In this document: positions 23,217-30,802 of the stretch, piece after piece | Layout of the letters: each line of letters opens with the position of its first letter | How positions within the stretch are numbered: the stretch's first letter is position 1 | From: an uncultured Bacteroidales bacterium | GTDB taxonomy: Bacteria > Bacteroidota > Bacteroidia > Bacteroidales > P3 | Reading direction: 5' to 3' | Length of the DNA: 64,000 nucleotides | Assembly: GCA_900317125.1 (NCBI GenBank) | Contig: ONFR01000010.1 | Coordinates: 1-64,000, forward strand | The notes under the pieces: model-generated | Seen by the model: the letters and a program-made list of their open reading frames with translations, nothing else | What the model was told of the DNA's origin: nothing | Databases searched by the model: none | Program-made: the position numbers and the translations under genes

Positions 23217-25439
23217 TTATGGTTCTGTTGTGAGTTGGTGCATCAATTCCTCGCGGGGAGCAAGGGTGTAGGGCATGGCGGCTTGGCGAGCGCGCGACAT
23301 GGTGTGGTAGTAGTCGAGCTGCTCGGTCAGCGTGGTGCGGAGGTATGCTGTCAGGGAGCGGTATACGGCAGTGTCGCCAGCGGCAAGACAGACCTGGGCG
23401 ATGTCGTAGACAAGGCGGGGGTCCTGGAGGACGTCGACGGGGAGGTGGCCGAGGGTGGTGCCGAGGGCATGGCGTGCGGCGGAGTCCTCTCCTTGGGCGG
23501 TGAGGTTCTGGGCGAGTAACAGCACGTCGCGCCAGTATTGCTCGATGAATTTACAGCCTGTTTCGTCGACATAGACGTGTTGCACAGGGTGCCACTCCAT
23601 GCTGTCGAGGTGGCGGAGGAACGGTGCGGTGGCCACGCTGTCGCAGGGGTAGGGCATGAGGCGGTAGGCGTTGCCTTCAAGCTGCAGCCGTCCGGGGTAG
23701 AATTGGCGGAAATGGTCGTAGGCGTAGTGGGTGAAGTAGATGGGACGGGACAACTCTACACTTTCTTCAAAAAGGTCGACAAAGCGTTGGCGACCCATAA
23801 GGCCGATATTCTCGACGCGGATGTCGAGGCGCATGCCTTCAACTGCCTGCAGGTACCAGAGGGGGAAGGTGTCGTTGTCGCCGTAGGTGAAGAGGACGGT
23901 GCCTTGCGGGTTCCGGTCGCATGAGTGGAGGATATTGGCTCCGGCGTCGTGGGCGATGTAGCGGTGGCTGCGGTCGTGGTCGTCCCAGTTTTGGAAGGCC
24001 ATGAGGGCTGGCACCACAAACACTACAAGGCAGGTGCCATAGGTCAGTGGGCGACGTGCTTTGCCCGTTACCTTGCCGGCTTTGTCCACCAGCCATTGCA
24101 CGCCGAAGGCGATGAAGATGCAGAAAGCATAGAAACTGAGGATGTAGGCATAGTCGCGCTCACGGGGTTCGTAGGTGGGGTGGTTGAGGTAGAGGGAGAG
24201 GATGACGCCGCCCATGAGGAAGAGCGTGAAGACCGTCCAGAAGGCACGACGGCGCGAAAGGAGGGCATAGACACCAACAAGGCCGAGGAGCAAGGGGAGG
24301 AGGTAGTAGGTATTGTGGCCGCGGGTGTGCAGACTGTCGGGCGGCCGGGCACCGGTGCCCACAAGCATGCGGTCGATGGGCGGGATGCCTGTGATGAATT
24401 GTCCGTTCTGAGGTGAACCGTAGCCCTGGCGGTCGTTGTAGCGTCCGGCGAAGTTCCACATCAGATAGCGCAGATACATATAGGTGAGCTGGTACGAACC
24501 ATAGTAGCGCAGGTTGCCCGCAAGGGTGGTGTCGCCGCCGCTCCAGTCGGAGGCATAGAGGGCGTCGTTTTTGTGGTGCCGCCACATACGGGGGTACAGG
24601 GGGGCTTTTTCGTATTGCTCGCGGGTGATGTAGGTCCTGAAATCGGCATAGGTGGAGGGGTGGCCTTCGTTGATGGGGGGTCCGGCGGCAGCGCGGATGG
24701 GGATGATGAGGTAGGGGGTGAGGCCGATGAGGAAGAACAAGATGAGGCAAGGGCTTATGCGGAATAGGGATTGGAGATTTTGCGACTTGTAGCGGGACTT
24801 CCCATGCTTTTTGTCGGGATTCTCTTTGCGCTCTTCCGCCACCTTGAAGATGAACAGCAGCAGGAGCACGGGAGTGGTGAGAAGGGTGAGGAGATGGGTG
24901 CAGACACCAAGGCCGAGGAGGAGCGCGATGAGGCAGAGCCAGCGGGGTGCCTGGCGGGGGTCGGTGCAGCGATACCATCGCAGCATCGCCCATAGGATGA
25001 CGGATGCGATGAGCATGGCCAGGCTGTAGACCTCGCTCTCGACGGCGGAGAACCATGCGGTGTCGCAAAAGAGATAGCAGAGCGCACCCACGGCGGCGGC
25101 GACGAGGGGTTTGGGCTTGTCGGCAGGGGAGAGGAGGAGTATGGTCCAGAAGAGGAACATGACGGTGAGGCCTCCGCTGACGGCGGAGAGGGCGTTGCAG
25201 CACAGCGCCACCTGCATGGGCGACGGAGCAAACCACGAGAAGGCGTGGGCAAGCAGTTGGTAGAAGGGGGCTCCCGGGGGATGGCCTACCTGCAGGAGGT
25301 AGGAGACGGCAATAAACTCGCCGCTGTCCCAGAAACTGACCGAGGGTTCGAGGGTGAGGAGGTAGACGAGGGTGGCGATGGCTGCCAGCAGCCAGCCGAC
25401 TACCAGTTCACTACCGACTTGTTGAAAATGTCTTCGCAT
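23217..25439 (-). CDS. DUF2723 family polytopic membrane protein
   Basis: A 740-residue protein. Conserved N-terminal DUF2723 features are LTLEPSVSFWDSGEFIAVSYLLQVGHPPGAPFY, with an acidic residue in a WDSGEF loop, followed by about ten hydrophobic segments up to residue 470 and a soluble C-terminal domain (TYGDNDTFPLWYLQAVEGMR). This layout resembles GT-C glycosyltransferases of the protein O-mannosyltransferase kind, so lipid-linked sugar transfer at the periplasmic face is a reasonable inference. It overlaps the lptE gene by 40 bp. It is shorter than many family members, mainly at the C-terminus. Confidence 0.8.
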   Translation of the reverse strand: MRRHFQQVGSELVVGWLLAAIATLVYLLTLEPSVSFWDSGEFIAVSYLLQVGHPPGAPFYQLLAHAFSWFAPSPMQVALCCNALSAVSGGLTVMFLFWTILLLSPADKPKPLVAAAVGALCYLFCDTAWFSAVESEVYSLAMLIASVILWAMLRWYRCTDPRQAPRWLCLIALLLGLGVCTHLLTLLTTPVLLLLFIFKVAEERKENPDKKHGKSRYKSQNLQSLFRISPCLILFFLIGLTPYLIIPIRAAAGPPINEGHPSTYADFRTYITREQYEKAPLYPRMWRHHKNDALYASDWSGGDTTLAGNLRYYGSYQLTYMYLRYLMWNFAGRYNDRQGYGSPQNGQFITGIPPIDRMLVGTGARPPDSLHTRGHNTYYLLPLLLGLVGVYALLSRRRAFWTVFTLFLMGGVILSLYLNHPTYEPRERDYAYILSFYAFCIFIAFGVQWLVDKAGKVTGKARRPLTYGTCLVVFVVPALMAFQNWDDHDRSHRYIAHDAGANILHSCDRNPQGTVLFTYGDNDTFPLWYLQAVEGMRLDIRVENIGLMGRQRFVDLFEESVELSRPIYFTHYAYDHFRQFYPGRLQLEGNAYRLMPYPCDSVATAPFLRHLDSMEWHPVQHVYVDETGCKFIEQYWRDVLLLAQNLTAQGEDSAARHALGTTLGHLPVDVLQDPRLVYDIAQVCLAAGDTAVYRSLTAYLRTTLTEQLDYYHTMSRARQAAMPYTLAPREELMHQLTTEP

Positions 25440-25909
25440 AGCTCGGTGACGATTTCATCGGTTAGCGACTGCTCGACACTGGAGAAGTCGCGCGAAGCAG
25501 CGTAGTCTTTGAAACGCGAGAATGTCTGCTCAAAGTCGGCCTTGGAGTCGAATCGGTTGGTGAAGGAGACCTTGATGGTGATGGTGAACCGGTTGGTGGC
25601 CACGTTGTCGTCGCTGCCAATGGACGAGGCGCGGGTGCTGTAGTCGGTAATCTCGCCCGTGATTTGGAGGTCGCCGTCGTCGGAGGTGACGTTGAGGCTG
25701 GTCTGGGACGAGAACATCTGCTGGAGGCCGTCGTAGAGTTTCTGGCTCAACTGCGGGTTGACGGTGGTGGCGTAGTTGGGGAACTGGGTGATGGAAATAG
25801 TCTTGGCCTCGGCTGGGATGGAGGCTCCTGTGAAGGAATAGCCACCAGTGCAGCCGCCCAAGGCCAGCAGCGTGACCGCGAAGAGGAGTGGAGTGAGAAT
25901 CTTTTTCAC
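25400..25909 (-). CDS. lptE: LPS assembly lipoprotein LptE
   Basis: A 169-residue lipoprotein (lipobox ALGGC then TGGYSFTGA). The GGYSFTGASI..AKTISITQFPNYATTVNPQLSQKLYDGLQ pattern is the Bacteroidota LptE signature, with the NRFTITIKVSFTNRFD strand pair and a C-terminal helix EIVTELCEDIFNKSVVNW. LptE plugs the LptD barrel in the outer membrane during LPS insertion. Its gene end overlaps the DUF2723 gene. It is preceded by a small coiled-coil protein gene. Confidence 0.88.
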   Translation of the reverse strand: MKKILTPLLFAVTLLALGGCTGGYSFTGASIPAEAKTISITQFPNYATTVNPQLSQKLYDGLQQMFSSQTSLNVTSDDGDLQITGEITDYSTRASSIGSDDNVATNRFTITIKVSFTNRFDSKADFEQTFSRFKDYAASRDFSSVEQSLTDEIVTELCEDIFNKSVVNW

Positions 25910-25921
25910 GGTCGGGAGGGT

Positions 25922-26092
25922 TTAGACGTTCTGCGAGTCGTAGTCGATGTGGATTTCGTCCTGCAATTGCCAAAGCATGTAGGAGGATTGCTGCTCCATG
26001 TACTCGAGGATGGAGACTTTGTGGGTGAGGTCGGTGATGGCAGAGATTTCGGCTACGATGTCGTCTATCTTCTTTTTCAAGTTGTTATCCAT
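25922..26092 (-). CDS. Small coiled-coil-like protein
   Basis: A 56-residue protein, MDNNLKKKIDDIVAEISAIT followed by DLTHKVSILEYMEQQSSYMLWQLQDE, acidic at the C-terminus and predicted mostly helical. No family recognised. I chose the ATG at 26092 because an earlier in-frame ATG at 26113 starts only 1 nt after the -7 box and probably lies upstream of or at the transcription start. It lies 12 bp before lptE and so heads the lptE-DUF2723 transcript. Confidence 0.6.
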   Translation of the reverse strand: MDNNLKKKIDDIVAEISAITDLTHKVSILEYMEQQSSYMLWQLQDEIHIDYDSQNV

Positions 26093-26114
26093 AAGTAGTG
26101 TCTTTTTTTTCATT

Positions 26115-26123
26115 GCAAAGATA
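26115..26123 (-). promoter_or_regulatory. Promoter of the lptE operon
   Basis: TATCTTTGC on the minus strand; the leader to the ATG at 26092 is about 20 nt. It is divergent from the next promoter 22 bp away. Confidence 0.6.
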
Positions 26124-26144
26124 CAAATTTTTTTTAAAAAATCG

Positions 26145-26153
26145 TATCTTTGC
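26145..26153 (+). promoter_or_regulatory. Promoter of the shortened methyltransferase-like gene
   Basis: TATCTTTGC, 8 nt before the ATG at 26162, leaves a leader of about 5 nt. Confidence 0.6.
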
Positions 26154-26161
26154 ATCCTGAT

Positions 26162-26629
26162 ATGACAAGATTGGAGTACTGGATAATGGCTGACACGCAA
26201 TACCGTGTGCACTCCCCGATGGTGTTTGAGATGTACAGGAAGGTACTTTTCGCGGGGGTGGGGAAGGAGTTGCAAAACCGTATGTGCGAGGGGCTTTCTG
26301 CTGAAGCGGCGGAGATGGTGAGGCTTGCCCCAAGGTGCGACCGCAAGTATCACGAGTTGGTATACAAGATGCGTGACCATTACGCGATGAAGGTGGTGAG
26401 CTACGACGAGGACGAGGCGGTGCTGGAAGCGGGTGTCGACCCTGCCACAGGGACCCAGGTGATGGACACGGTAAAAGTGGTGTGCCGTCCGCATAGGCAT
26501 CATGCCCGCGAGTTGAGGTGGAGCGCCCAACAGGGCAACGCAAAGTATAATGTGAGCATTGATATGTACGACGTGGGCCTGCTGATGTGGTGCCCCCACA
26601 TGCGGCCGCAACGGTTTATATTGAGATAA
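26162..26629 (+). CDS. Shortened methyltransferase-like protein lacking the Rossmann core
   Basis: A 155-residue protein. The N-terminus TRLEYWIMADTQYRVHSPMV and the C-terminus NVSIDMYDVGLLMWCPHMRP match the two ends of a Bacteroidota class I AdoMet-dependent methyltransferase family (HSPF..VF near the start, SIDLFDxGLLFF near the end) that normally has about 240-260 residues. The AdoMet-binding strands with GxGxG and the central catalytic region are missing; instead there are about 70 residues without recognisable motif (KMRDHYAMKVVSYDEDE and following). It is therefore either a remodelled non-catalytic protein or a stable deletion product. It lies 18 bp upstream of gldD and shares its transcript. 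Recognition of the ends is from memory of the family. Confidence 0.6.
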   Translation: MTRLEYWIMADTQYRVHSPMVFEMYRKVLFAGVGKELQNRMCEGLSAEAAEMVRLAPRCDRKYHELVYKMRDHYAMKVVSYDEDEAVLEAGVDPATGTQVMDTVKVVCRPHRHHARELRWSAQQGNAKYNVSIDMYDVGLLMWCPHMRPQRFILR

Positions 26630-26647
26630 CTAATTATTGCTTAAGCT

Positions 26648-27241
26648 ATGAATAGAAGAGTCCTATATTGGATACTGACAATTGCCGGAGCTGCAGCGAT
26701 GCTGACGGCCTGCGGCGACAACGGCGAGACCCCCAAGCCGCAGGCTTACCTGCGCATCGATATGCCGCCACACAAGTACGCGGTGTGCGACACGGCGGCA
26801 CTGCCCTTCACTTTCGAGATGAGTAATCTGGCCTCAGTGGAGTGGAAGAAGAACATGCCGCGCGACAAATGGTTCACCATCACCTACCCCAAATACAAGG
26901 GTTATGTGTTCTTGACCTACAAGGCAATGAATGGACCGCAGGAACTGCGGGCAAGGGTGGATACCTCCTACAAGTTTGTCGAAGCGCATTTCTCTTTCTC
27001 ATCGGGGATTGACGAGAACAGGTTTGTTGACCGCCAGCACAATCTGTCGGGCACCACCTATCATCTCAAGGGACAGAACGTGGCCAGCACCTACCAGTTT
27101 TGGGTGACGGACAGCAACAGGCATTTCCTCGGTGGAGCCCTCTATATCGACTGCACGCCGAACAACGACTCGCTGGCCCCGGTGTTGGATTACCTGCAGG
27201 AGGACATTAATCACCTGATAGAGTCCATCCGATGGAGATAA
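26648..27241 (+). CDS. gldD: Gliding motility/T9SS-associated lipoprotein GldD
   Basis: A 197-residue lipoprotein (lipobox LTAC then GDNGETPKP). Matching features are PKPQAYLRIDMPPHKY, DTAALPFTFEMS, WFTITYPKYKGYVFLTYK, and the closing CTPNNDSLAPVLDYLQEDIN with HLIESIRW, all conserved in GldD. GldD is needed for gliding motility in Flavobacteria; in non-gliding Bacteroidales its role is presumed in the T9SS or envelope. This genome encodes several T9SS cargo proteins nearby. The stop overlaps the next gene by 10 bp. Confidence 0.9.
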   Translation: MNRRVLYWILTIAGAAAMLTACGDNGETPKPQAYLRIDMPPHKYAVCDTAALPFTFEMSNLASVEWKKNMPRDKWFTITYPKYKGYVFLTYKAMNGPQELRARVDTSYKFVEAHFSFSSGIDENRFVDRQHNLSGTTYHLKGQNVASTYQFWVTDSNRHFLGGALYIDCTPNNDSLAPVLDYLQEDINHLIESIRWR

Positions 27242-28335
27242 AGCGTTGGCTCGTGGCGCTGGCATGGCTGCTGGCTGCGGGAGGATTGCAGGCGCAGACC
27301 TTCACCGAACAGGACTTTTCGCTCAGTATAGTGGGTGTGGCGACGCGCGACACGATGCGGATTGCAGGAACATTAACCTTGCCCTACGGAGTGGAGGGAC
27401 AGGTGCCTGCCGTGATTCTCATCACTGGGTCGGGTGCACAGAACCGCGACGAGGAACTGATGGGACACAAGCCTTTCAAGGTGATTGCCGAATACCTGTC
27501 GGCTCGTGGCTACGCTGTGCTGCGGTGCGACGACAGGGGTGTTGGGGAATCGACAGGCGATATGGCCCATGCCACCACGCTCGACTTTGCACATGATGTG
27601 GAGTTCCAGTTGGATTACCTATTGAAGAAACCAGAGCTTTTCGACCCTCAGCGTATCTTCCTCTTCGGACACAGCGAGGGAGCCACGGTGGCTGCCATTG
27701 TGGCGGCGCGACGTGCCGAGGTGGCCGGGGTGGCGATGCTGGGCGGCGCAGGTGACGACGGCCAGACAATACTGCTTCAACAAAACGAGGCACTATTCCG
27801 CCTGCGGGGTGTGGCAGACAGCCTTATCGAAAGGCGGCTGGCATGTATGAGGGATTTGTTTGCAGTAGACGACACGCTGTTTCTGGGGGAAGGGATGGAC
27901 ACTGTCAAGATGTTGAACATGGCGTTCCGTCCGCTGTTCAAACAGCATGCCGCCGGACTCACCAAGGAGCAGAAGCAGCAGTGTGGTCTGACGAATACGG
28001 AATGCTATGGCTGGGCAGTATCGATGGCAACACCGTGGCTGACGACCTTCCTGACATTGAATCCTGCCGACTATATCGCCAAGATGCAATGTCCGCTCCT
28101 CGCAATAGGCGGCGAGAAGGACTGCCAGGTGCTGGCAGAGGCTAACCTGTCAGCAATAAAGCGTGTGTGTAAGAAAAACAGGGTGAAATGCAGCATTGTG
28201 CAGTTGAAGGGCATCAACCATCTGGGGCAAATGTGCGAAACAGGCTCTGTAGAAGAATACGCCACCCTCGGCCAAGCCCCCGACGACATGGTGTTGGAGA
28301 CCCTTGTCAACTTTCTCGACTCCCTCAGCAACTAA
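27232..28335 (+). CDS. Secreted alpha/beta hydrolase
   Basis: A 367-residue protein with signal peptide ending LQA followed by Gln. The catalytic Ser is in the nucleophile elbow FGHSEGATVAAIV (near residue 147), the oxyanion region is ILITGSGAQNRDEE, the Asp is likely in AIGGEKDCQV and the His in KGINHLGQ. This is the family of secreted peptidase/esterase-like alpha/beta hydrolases common in Bacteroidota; the substrate is not known. The ATG overlaps gldD by 10 bp, so they are cotranscribed. Confidence 0.85.
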   Translation: MEIKRWLVALAWLLAAGGLQAQTFTEQDFSLSIVGVATRDTMRIAGTLTLPYGVEGQVPAVILITGSGAQNRDEELMGHKPFKVIAEYLSARGYAVLRCDDRGVGESTGDMAHATTLDFAHDVEFQLDYLLKKPELFDPQRIFLFGHSEGATVAAIVAARRAEVAGVAMLGGAGDDGQTILLQQNEALFRLRGVADSLIERRLACMRDLFAVDDTLFLGEGMDTVKMLNMAFRPLFKQHAAGLTKEQKQQCGLTNTECYGWAVSMATPWLTTFLTLNPADYIAKMQCPLLAIGGEKDCQVLAEANLSAIKRVCKKNRVKCSIVQLKGINHLGQMCETGSVEEYATLGQAPDDMVLETLVNFLDSLSN

Positions 28336-28409
28336 CCCCACCCCACCACCCATTAACCCTCCTCCCTTTTTTTTCCATTCCGCACCCCTAACTCCATTTT
28401 TTCTTCGAT

Positions 28410-28490
28410 ACTATAACGATAGTATAACGATAGTTCGACGATATTGTATCGTTGAAATATCGTTGATGTATCGTTGATATATCGTTTTTT
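28410..28490. repeat. ATCGTT / AACGAT short repeat cluster
   Basis: About eight close copies: TATAACGATAG twice, TTCGACGATA, TTGTATCGTTGA, AATATCGTTGATG, TATCGTTGATATATCGTT. The left part (AACGAT) and the right part (ATCGTT) are inverted and can form one long hairpin. Related words occur in the palindromic elements at 7.2 and 48.8 kb. Confidence 0.7.
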
Positions 28491-28556
28491 GTTAATGGTT
28501 TGATGAGAGTTTGTGGAACTTTTGGAAAAAGTTTTTTCCATATTGGGAAAATTCAT

Positions 28557-28565
28557 TATTTTTGC
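28557..28565 (+). promoter_or_regulatory. Promoter of the peptide/lipoprotein pair
   Basis: TATTTTTGC matches the -7 box. The -33 box is weak. The leader to the ATG at 28770 is about 200 nt. Confidence 0.55.
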
Positions 28566-28769
28566 AGTATCTTATATGGAAGATAGTATGAGGTATAAGC
28601 GATTGCGTTTTAGTGTTTTACTATTCTTTAATCCTACGCAGCAGTGCGGGATTGTTTTTCTTCTCCTTCAGCAGCTATGCTCATTTTTTGTGCCTCGCCT
28701 AGTGCCAGAGGGATGAGCCTGTATTGTGTAGACATGTTTTAATTCATTAATATTTAAATTGTAATTATT

Positions 28770-28943
28770 ATGGTTATGGTTGAAAAAAGAAAACAGGAGT
28801 ACGACACTCCAATGGTAGAACTGATTGAAACCCGTGTCGAAATGGGCTTTCAGACAAGCATGAGCGAAGAACAGATGCGCAGCAGTAACATGGAAGGTGT
28901 TGCAGGCAGCGCCAACAACTACGACAACGCCTTGTTCAGCTAA
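28770..28943 (+). CDS. Small unrecognised peptide
   Basis: A 57-residue peptide, MVMVEKRKQEYDTPMVELIE then TRVEMGFQTSMSEEQ and ending SANNYDNALFS. The form, basic start, then YxTPxVEhIExxxExGF, then a Ser/Asn/acidic tail, resembles the many short Bacteroidales peptides encoded just before surface lipoproteins and fimbrillin-like genes. There is no signal peptide. It lies 28 bp before the lipoprotein gene on the same transcript. The function is unknown. Confidence 0.65.
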   Translation: MVMVEKRKQEYDTPMVELIETRVEMGFQTSMSEEQMRSSNMEGVAGSANNYDNALFS

Positions 28944-28971
28944 GTTTCGAACCATTAATACTGTCAAGAAG

Positions 28972-30579
28972 ATGAAGAGACATGTTGTATCCTTTTTGTC
29001 CGTGGCTTTGTTAGCCGGACTGGTAAGTTTGACCTCATGCAAGAAGGAATCGCAGGTGGTAGCGACTTTCACTGCCACGATGGAGGACTGCGGCGACGTG
29101 CGTAACGCCAAGACTGTGCTGAGCGGCACCGCCCTGCAGTGGGTGGAGGGTGACCAGATAATGATTCACTCCGGCACCAACGCGGTTTTTACCGCCACGC
29201 CGCTCGACCCCGCCACCAATGCAACGTTTGCCACTACCGACGAAAACTTCACCGATGAGGGTAGTTATATAGCCTATTATCCTGCCGACAACAATTTGAA
29301 CCGGAATACGGTGAGGCTGCCCGCCACGCAGGAGAGCGAGGACGGCTCGCTGCGGGGGTTCCCGATGCACGCCTATGCCAACGGCAGCAAAAACCTGCAG
29401 TTCCGCAACCTCTGCGGTGTGCTGAAGGTGAACCTGCAGAAGACTGGTGTGACGGTCACTTCCATTAAGCTGACTATGGGCAGCCCGATTAACGGGGATT
29501 ACGAGGTGAATGATATGCTCACCAACGCTGCCACCCTGGCTTCTGCCCCCATCTCCGGGACAGGGAGCAACACCACCACGCTGGTGTGCAACCAGAGCAT
29601 CAACACAGCACACGACTTCTACATCTACCTGCCGGCCGGTACATACAGCGGGCTGACGTTGGAGATTACGGCTTCCGACGGCACGGTGTGCACCAAAGGA
29701 CCCGCCACGAGCAATGTGGTGATTGAGCGCAGCAAGTACAGCACCCTCACCCTGGGCGGCGACAATCTGGTGTTCGGTTCCCCCTATCCCGAAGGAGTGC
29801 TGCCGGGATTGTTCACCGTTGTGAACGAAAACAATGTAACGAGCACAGTTCATTTCTCGAAGGGCAACCTGCAGTATAAGCCCATAACCGGAACATGGCG
29901 CTTTGCTGAACATCAGTACGACTTTGTGGGAGATGACACCCAAGGTAATGTCTACGAAAATGGTGTGAAATGCGATAATACTCTTTTTTATTATCAATCA
30001 TCATATGCTGGTTGGATTGACTACTTTCATTGGTGTCCGGGCAACAACCCCATGTCTCAAGATTTCAGTCATTTTGTAGACTGGGGTGTGAACACCATCT
30101 CGGGAGGAGGCGCGGCCAATACATGGCGTACACTCTCTGTTGTTGAGTGGGACTATATCTTTGATAACCGTCCAAACGCTTCAGCCAAACGTGGCATTGC
30201 CACAGTAGACGGGGTGCACGGATTGGTGCTTTTGCCTGACAACTGGACGGCAATGCCTAACGGCATAACCTCGCTCAATACTACTCTGAGCGATTGGGCT
30301 GATAACGAATACGATGTTTCCCAGTGGGCCCAGATGGAGGCTAGCGGTGCCGTATTCCTGCCCGCCTCTGGCCAGGGTGCATTGCAAATAGGCGAAGTCG
30401 GCCCTTATTGGTCGTATATATCTGCCGAGGGTAATGATCATCCCCAAGATTATGAGTATACCGATAATGATGGCATAGGACTGCGCTTTGCGACCTTCAA
30501 TATCGGTTTAGTCGCCACAGGCTATATTGGCTGGCCGTCCTTGATACTATCGGTACGTCTTGTGAGGAACGAGAATTAA
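28972..30579 (+). CDS. Surface lipoprotein: fimbrillin-like plus FISUMP-like domain
   Basis: A 535-residue lipoprotein starting MKRHVVSFLSVALLAGLVSL with lipobox Cys then KKESQ. Residues about 25-270 are fimbrillin-like beta-sandwich (VEGDQIMIHSGTN, GSYIAYYPADNNLN, FRNLCGVLKVNLQ). From about 300 there is a FISUMP-like domain: VHFSKGNLQYKPITGTWRFA, HQYDFVG, GWIDYFHW, TWRTLSVVEWDYIF, SGAVFLPASGQG and LSVRLVRNEN. This C-terminal domain is shared with the lipoprotein at 35225-36202. It is probably a cell-surface binding or adhesion protein. An upstream in-frame start at 28897 is rejected because the signal peptide begins at 28972. Confidence 0.82.
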   Translation: MKRHVVSFLSVALLAGLVSLTSCKKESQVVATFTATMEDCGDVRNAKTVLSGTALQWVEGDQIMIHSGTNAVFTATPLDPATNATFATTDENFTDEGSYIAYYPADNNLNRNTVRLPATQESEDGSLRGFPMHAYANGSKNLQFRNLCGVLKVNLQKTGVTVTSIKLTMGSPINGDYEVNDMLTNAATLASAPISGTGSNTTTLVCNQSINTAHDFYIYLPAGTYSGLTLEITASDGTVCTKGPATSNVVIERSKYSTLTLGGDNLVFGSPYPEGVLPGLFTVVNENNVTSTVHFSKGNLQYKPITGTWRFAEHQYDFVGDDTQGNVYENGVKCDNTLFYYQSSYAGWIDYFHWCPGNNPMSQDFSHFVDWGVNTISGGGAANTWRTLSVVEWDYIFDNRPNASAKRGIATVDGVHGLVLLPDNWTAMPNGITSLNTTLSDWADNEYDVSQWAQMEASGAVFLPASGQGALQIGEVGPYWSYISAEGNDHPQDYEYTDNDGIGLRFATFNIGLVATGYIGWPSLILSVRLVRNEN

Positions 30580-30630
30580 GATAGTAAAATATTGAATCCT
30601 TTTGCGGGCGGTCGTCGCCCCCAACACTTG

Positions 30631-30664
30631 GGAAGTCCTTGCCATGAAGGCAGGGACTTCTCCT
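30631..30664 (+). terminator. Terminator-like hairpin after the surface lipoprotein gene
   Basis: GAAGTCCTTGCC pairs with GGCAGGGACTTC across ATGAA, with one internal mismatch, followed by TCCTTG. The U tract is short, so it is a moderate candidate. Confidence 0.5.
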
Positions 30665-30753
30665 TGTTTCGGGGAACTGTGTGTTAATAGCTTTGACTCA
30701 GGTGTTTGGCGATTGGGGTGGAAAATAAATTTGTCTATATCAATTATTTTCCC

Positions 30754-30762
30754 TATCTTTGC
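30754..30762 (+). promoter_or_regulatory. Promoter of iorAB
   Basis: TATCTTTGC with TTG at 30731-30733 (20 bp upstream). Leader about 35 nt to the ATG at 30803. Confidence 0.75.
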
Positions 30763-30802
30763 AAATTCAAAAAGTAATACATTAATAATTAAAATATTGG
30801 AT

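Larger units (their letters stand above)
28336..28769. other. 434-bp spacer with ATCGTT repeats and a long leader
   Basis: From 28410 to 28490 the DNA is made of repeated ATCGTT/AACGAT words (see separate repeat). A promoter is at 28557-28565. The rest, to 28769, is a leader of about 200 nt for the next two genes, which includes ACGCAGCAGTGCGGGATTG and a GC-rich block near 28690. No gene is seen. Confidence 0.5.

Noticed and set aside
23217..25439. Possible frameshifted or truncated DUF2723 gene
   Set aside because: The frame is continuous from start to stop with coherent topology; shorter C-terminal domains may be natural.
26093..26611. Long N-terminal extension of the small coiled-coil protein
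   Set aside because: It would run antisense through the shortened methyltransferase-like gene and start upstream of the -7 box at 26123.
28353..28556. Minus-strand frame through the ATCGTT cluster
   Set aside because: Low-complexity translation of the repeat; no promoter.
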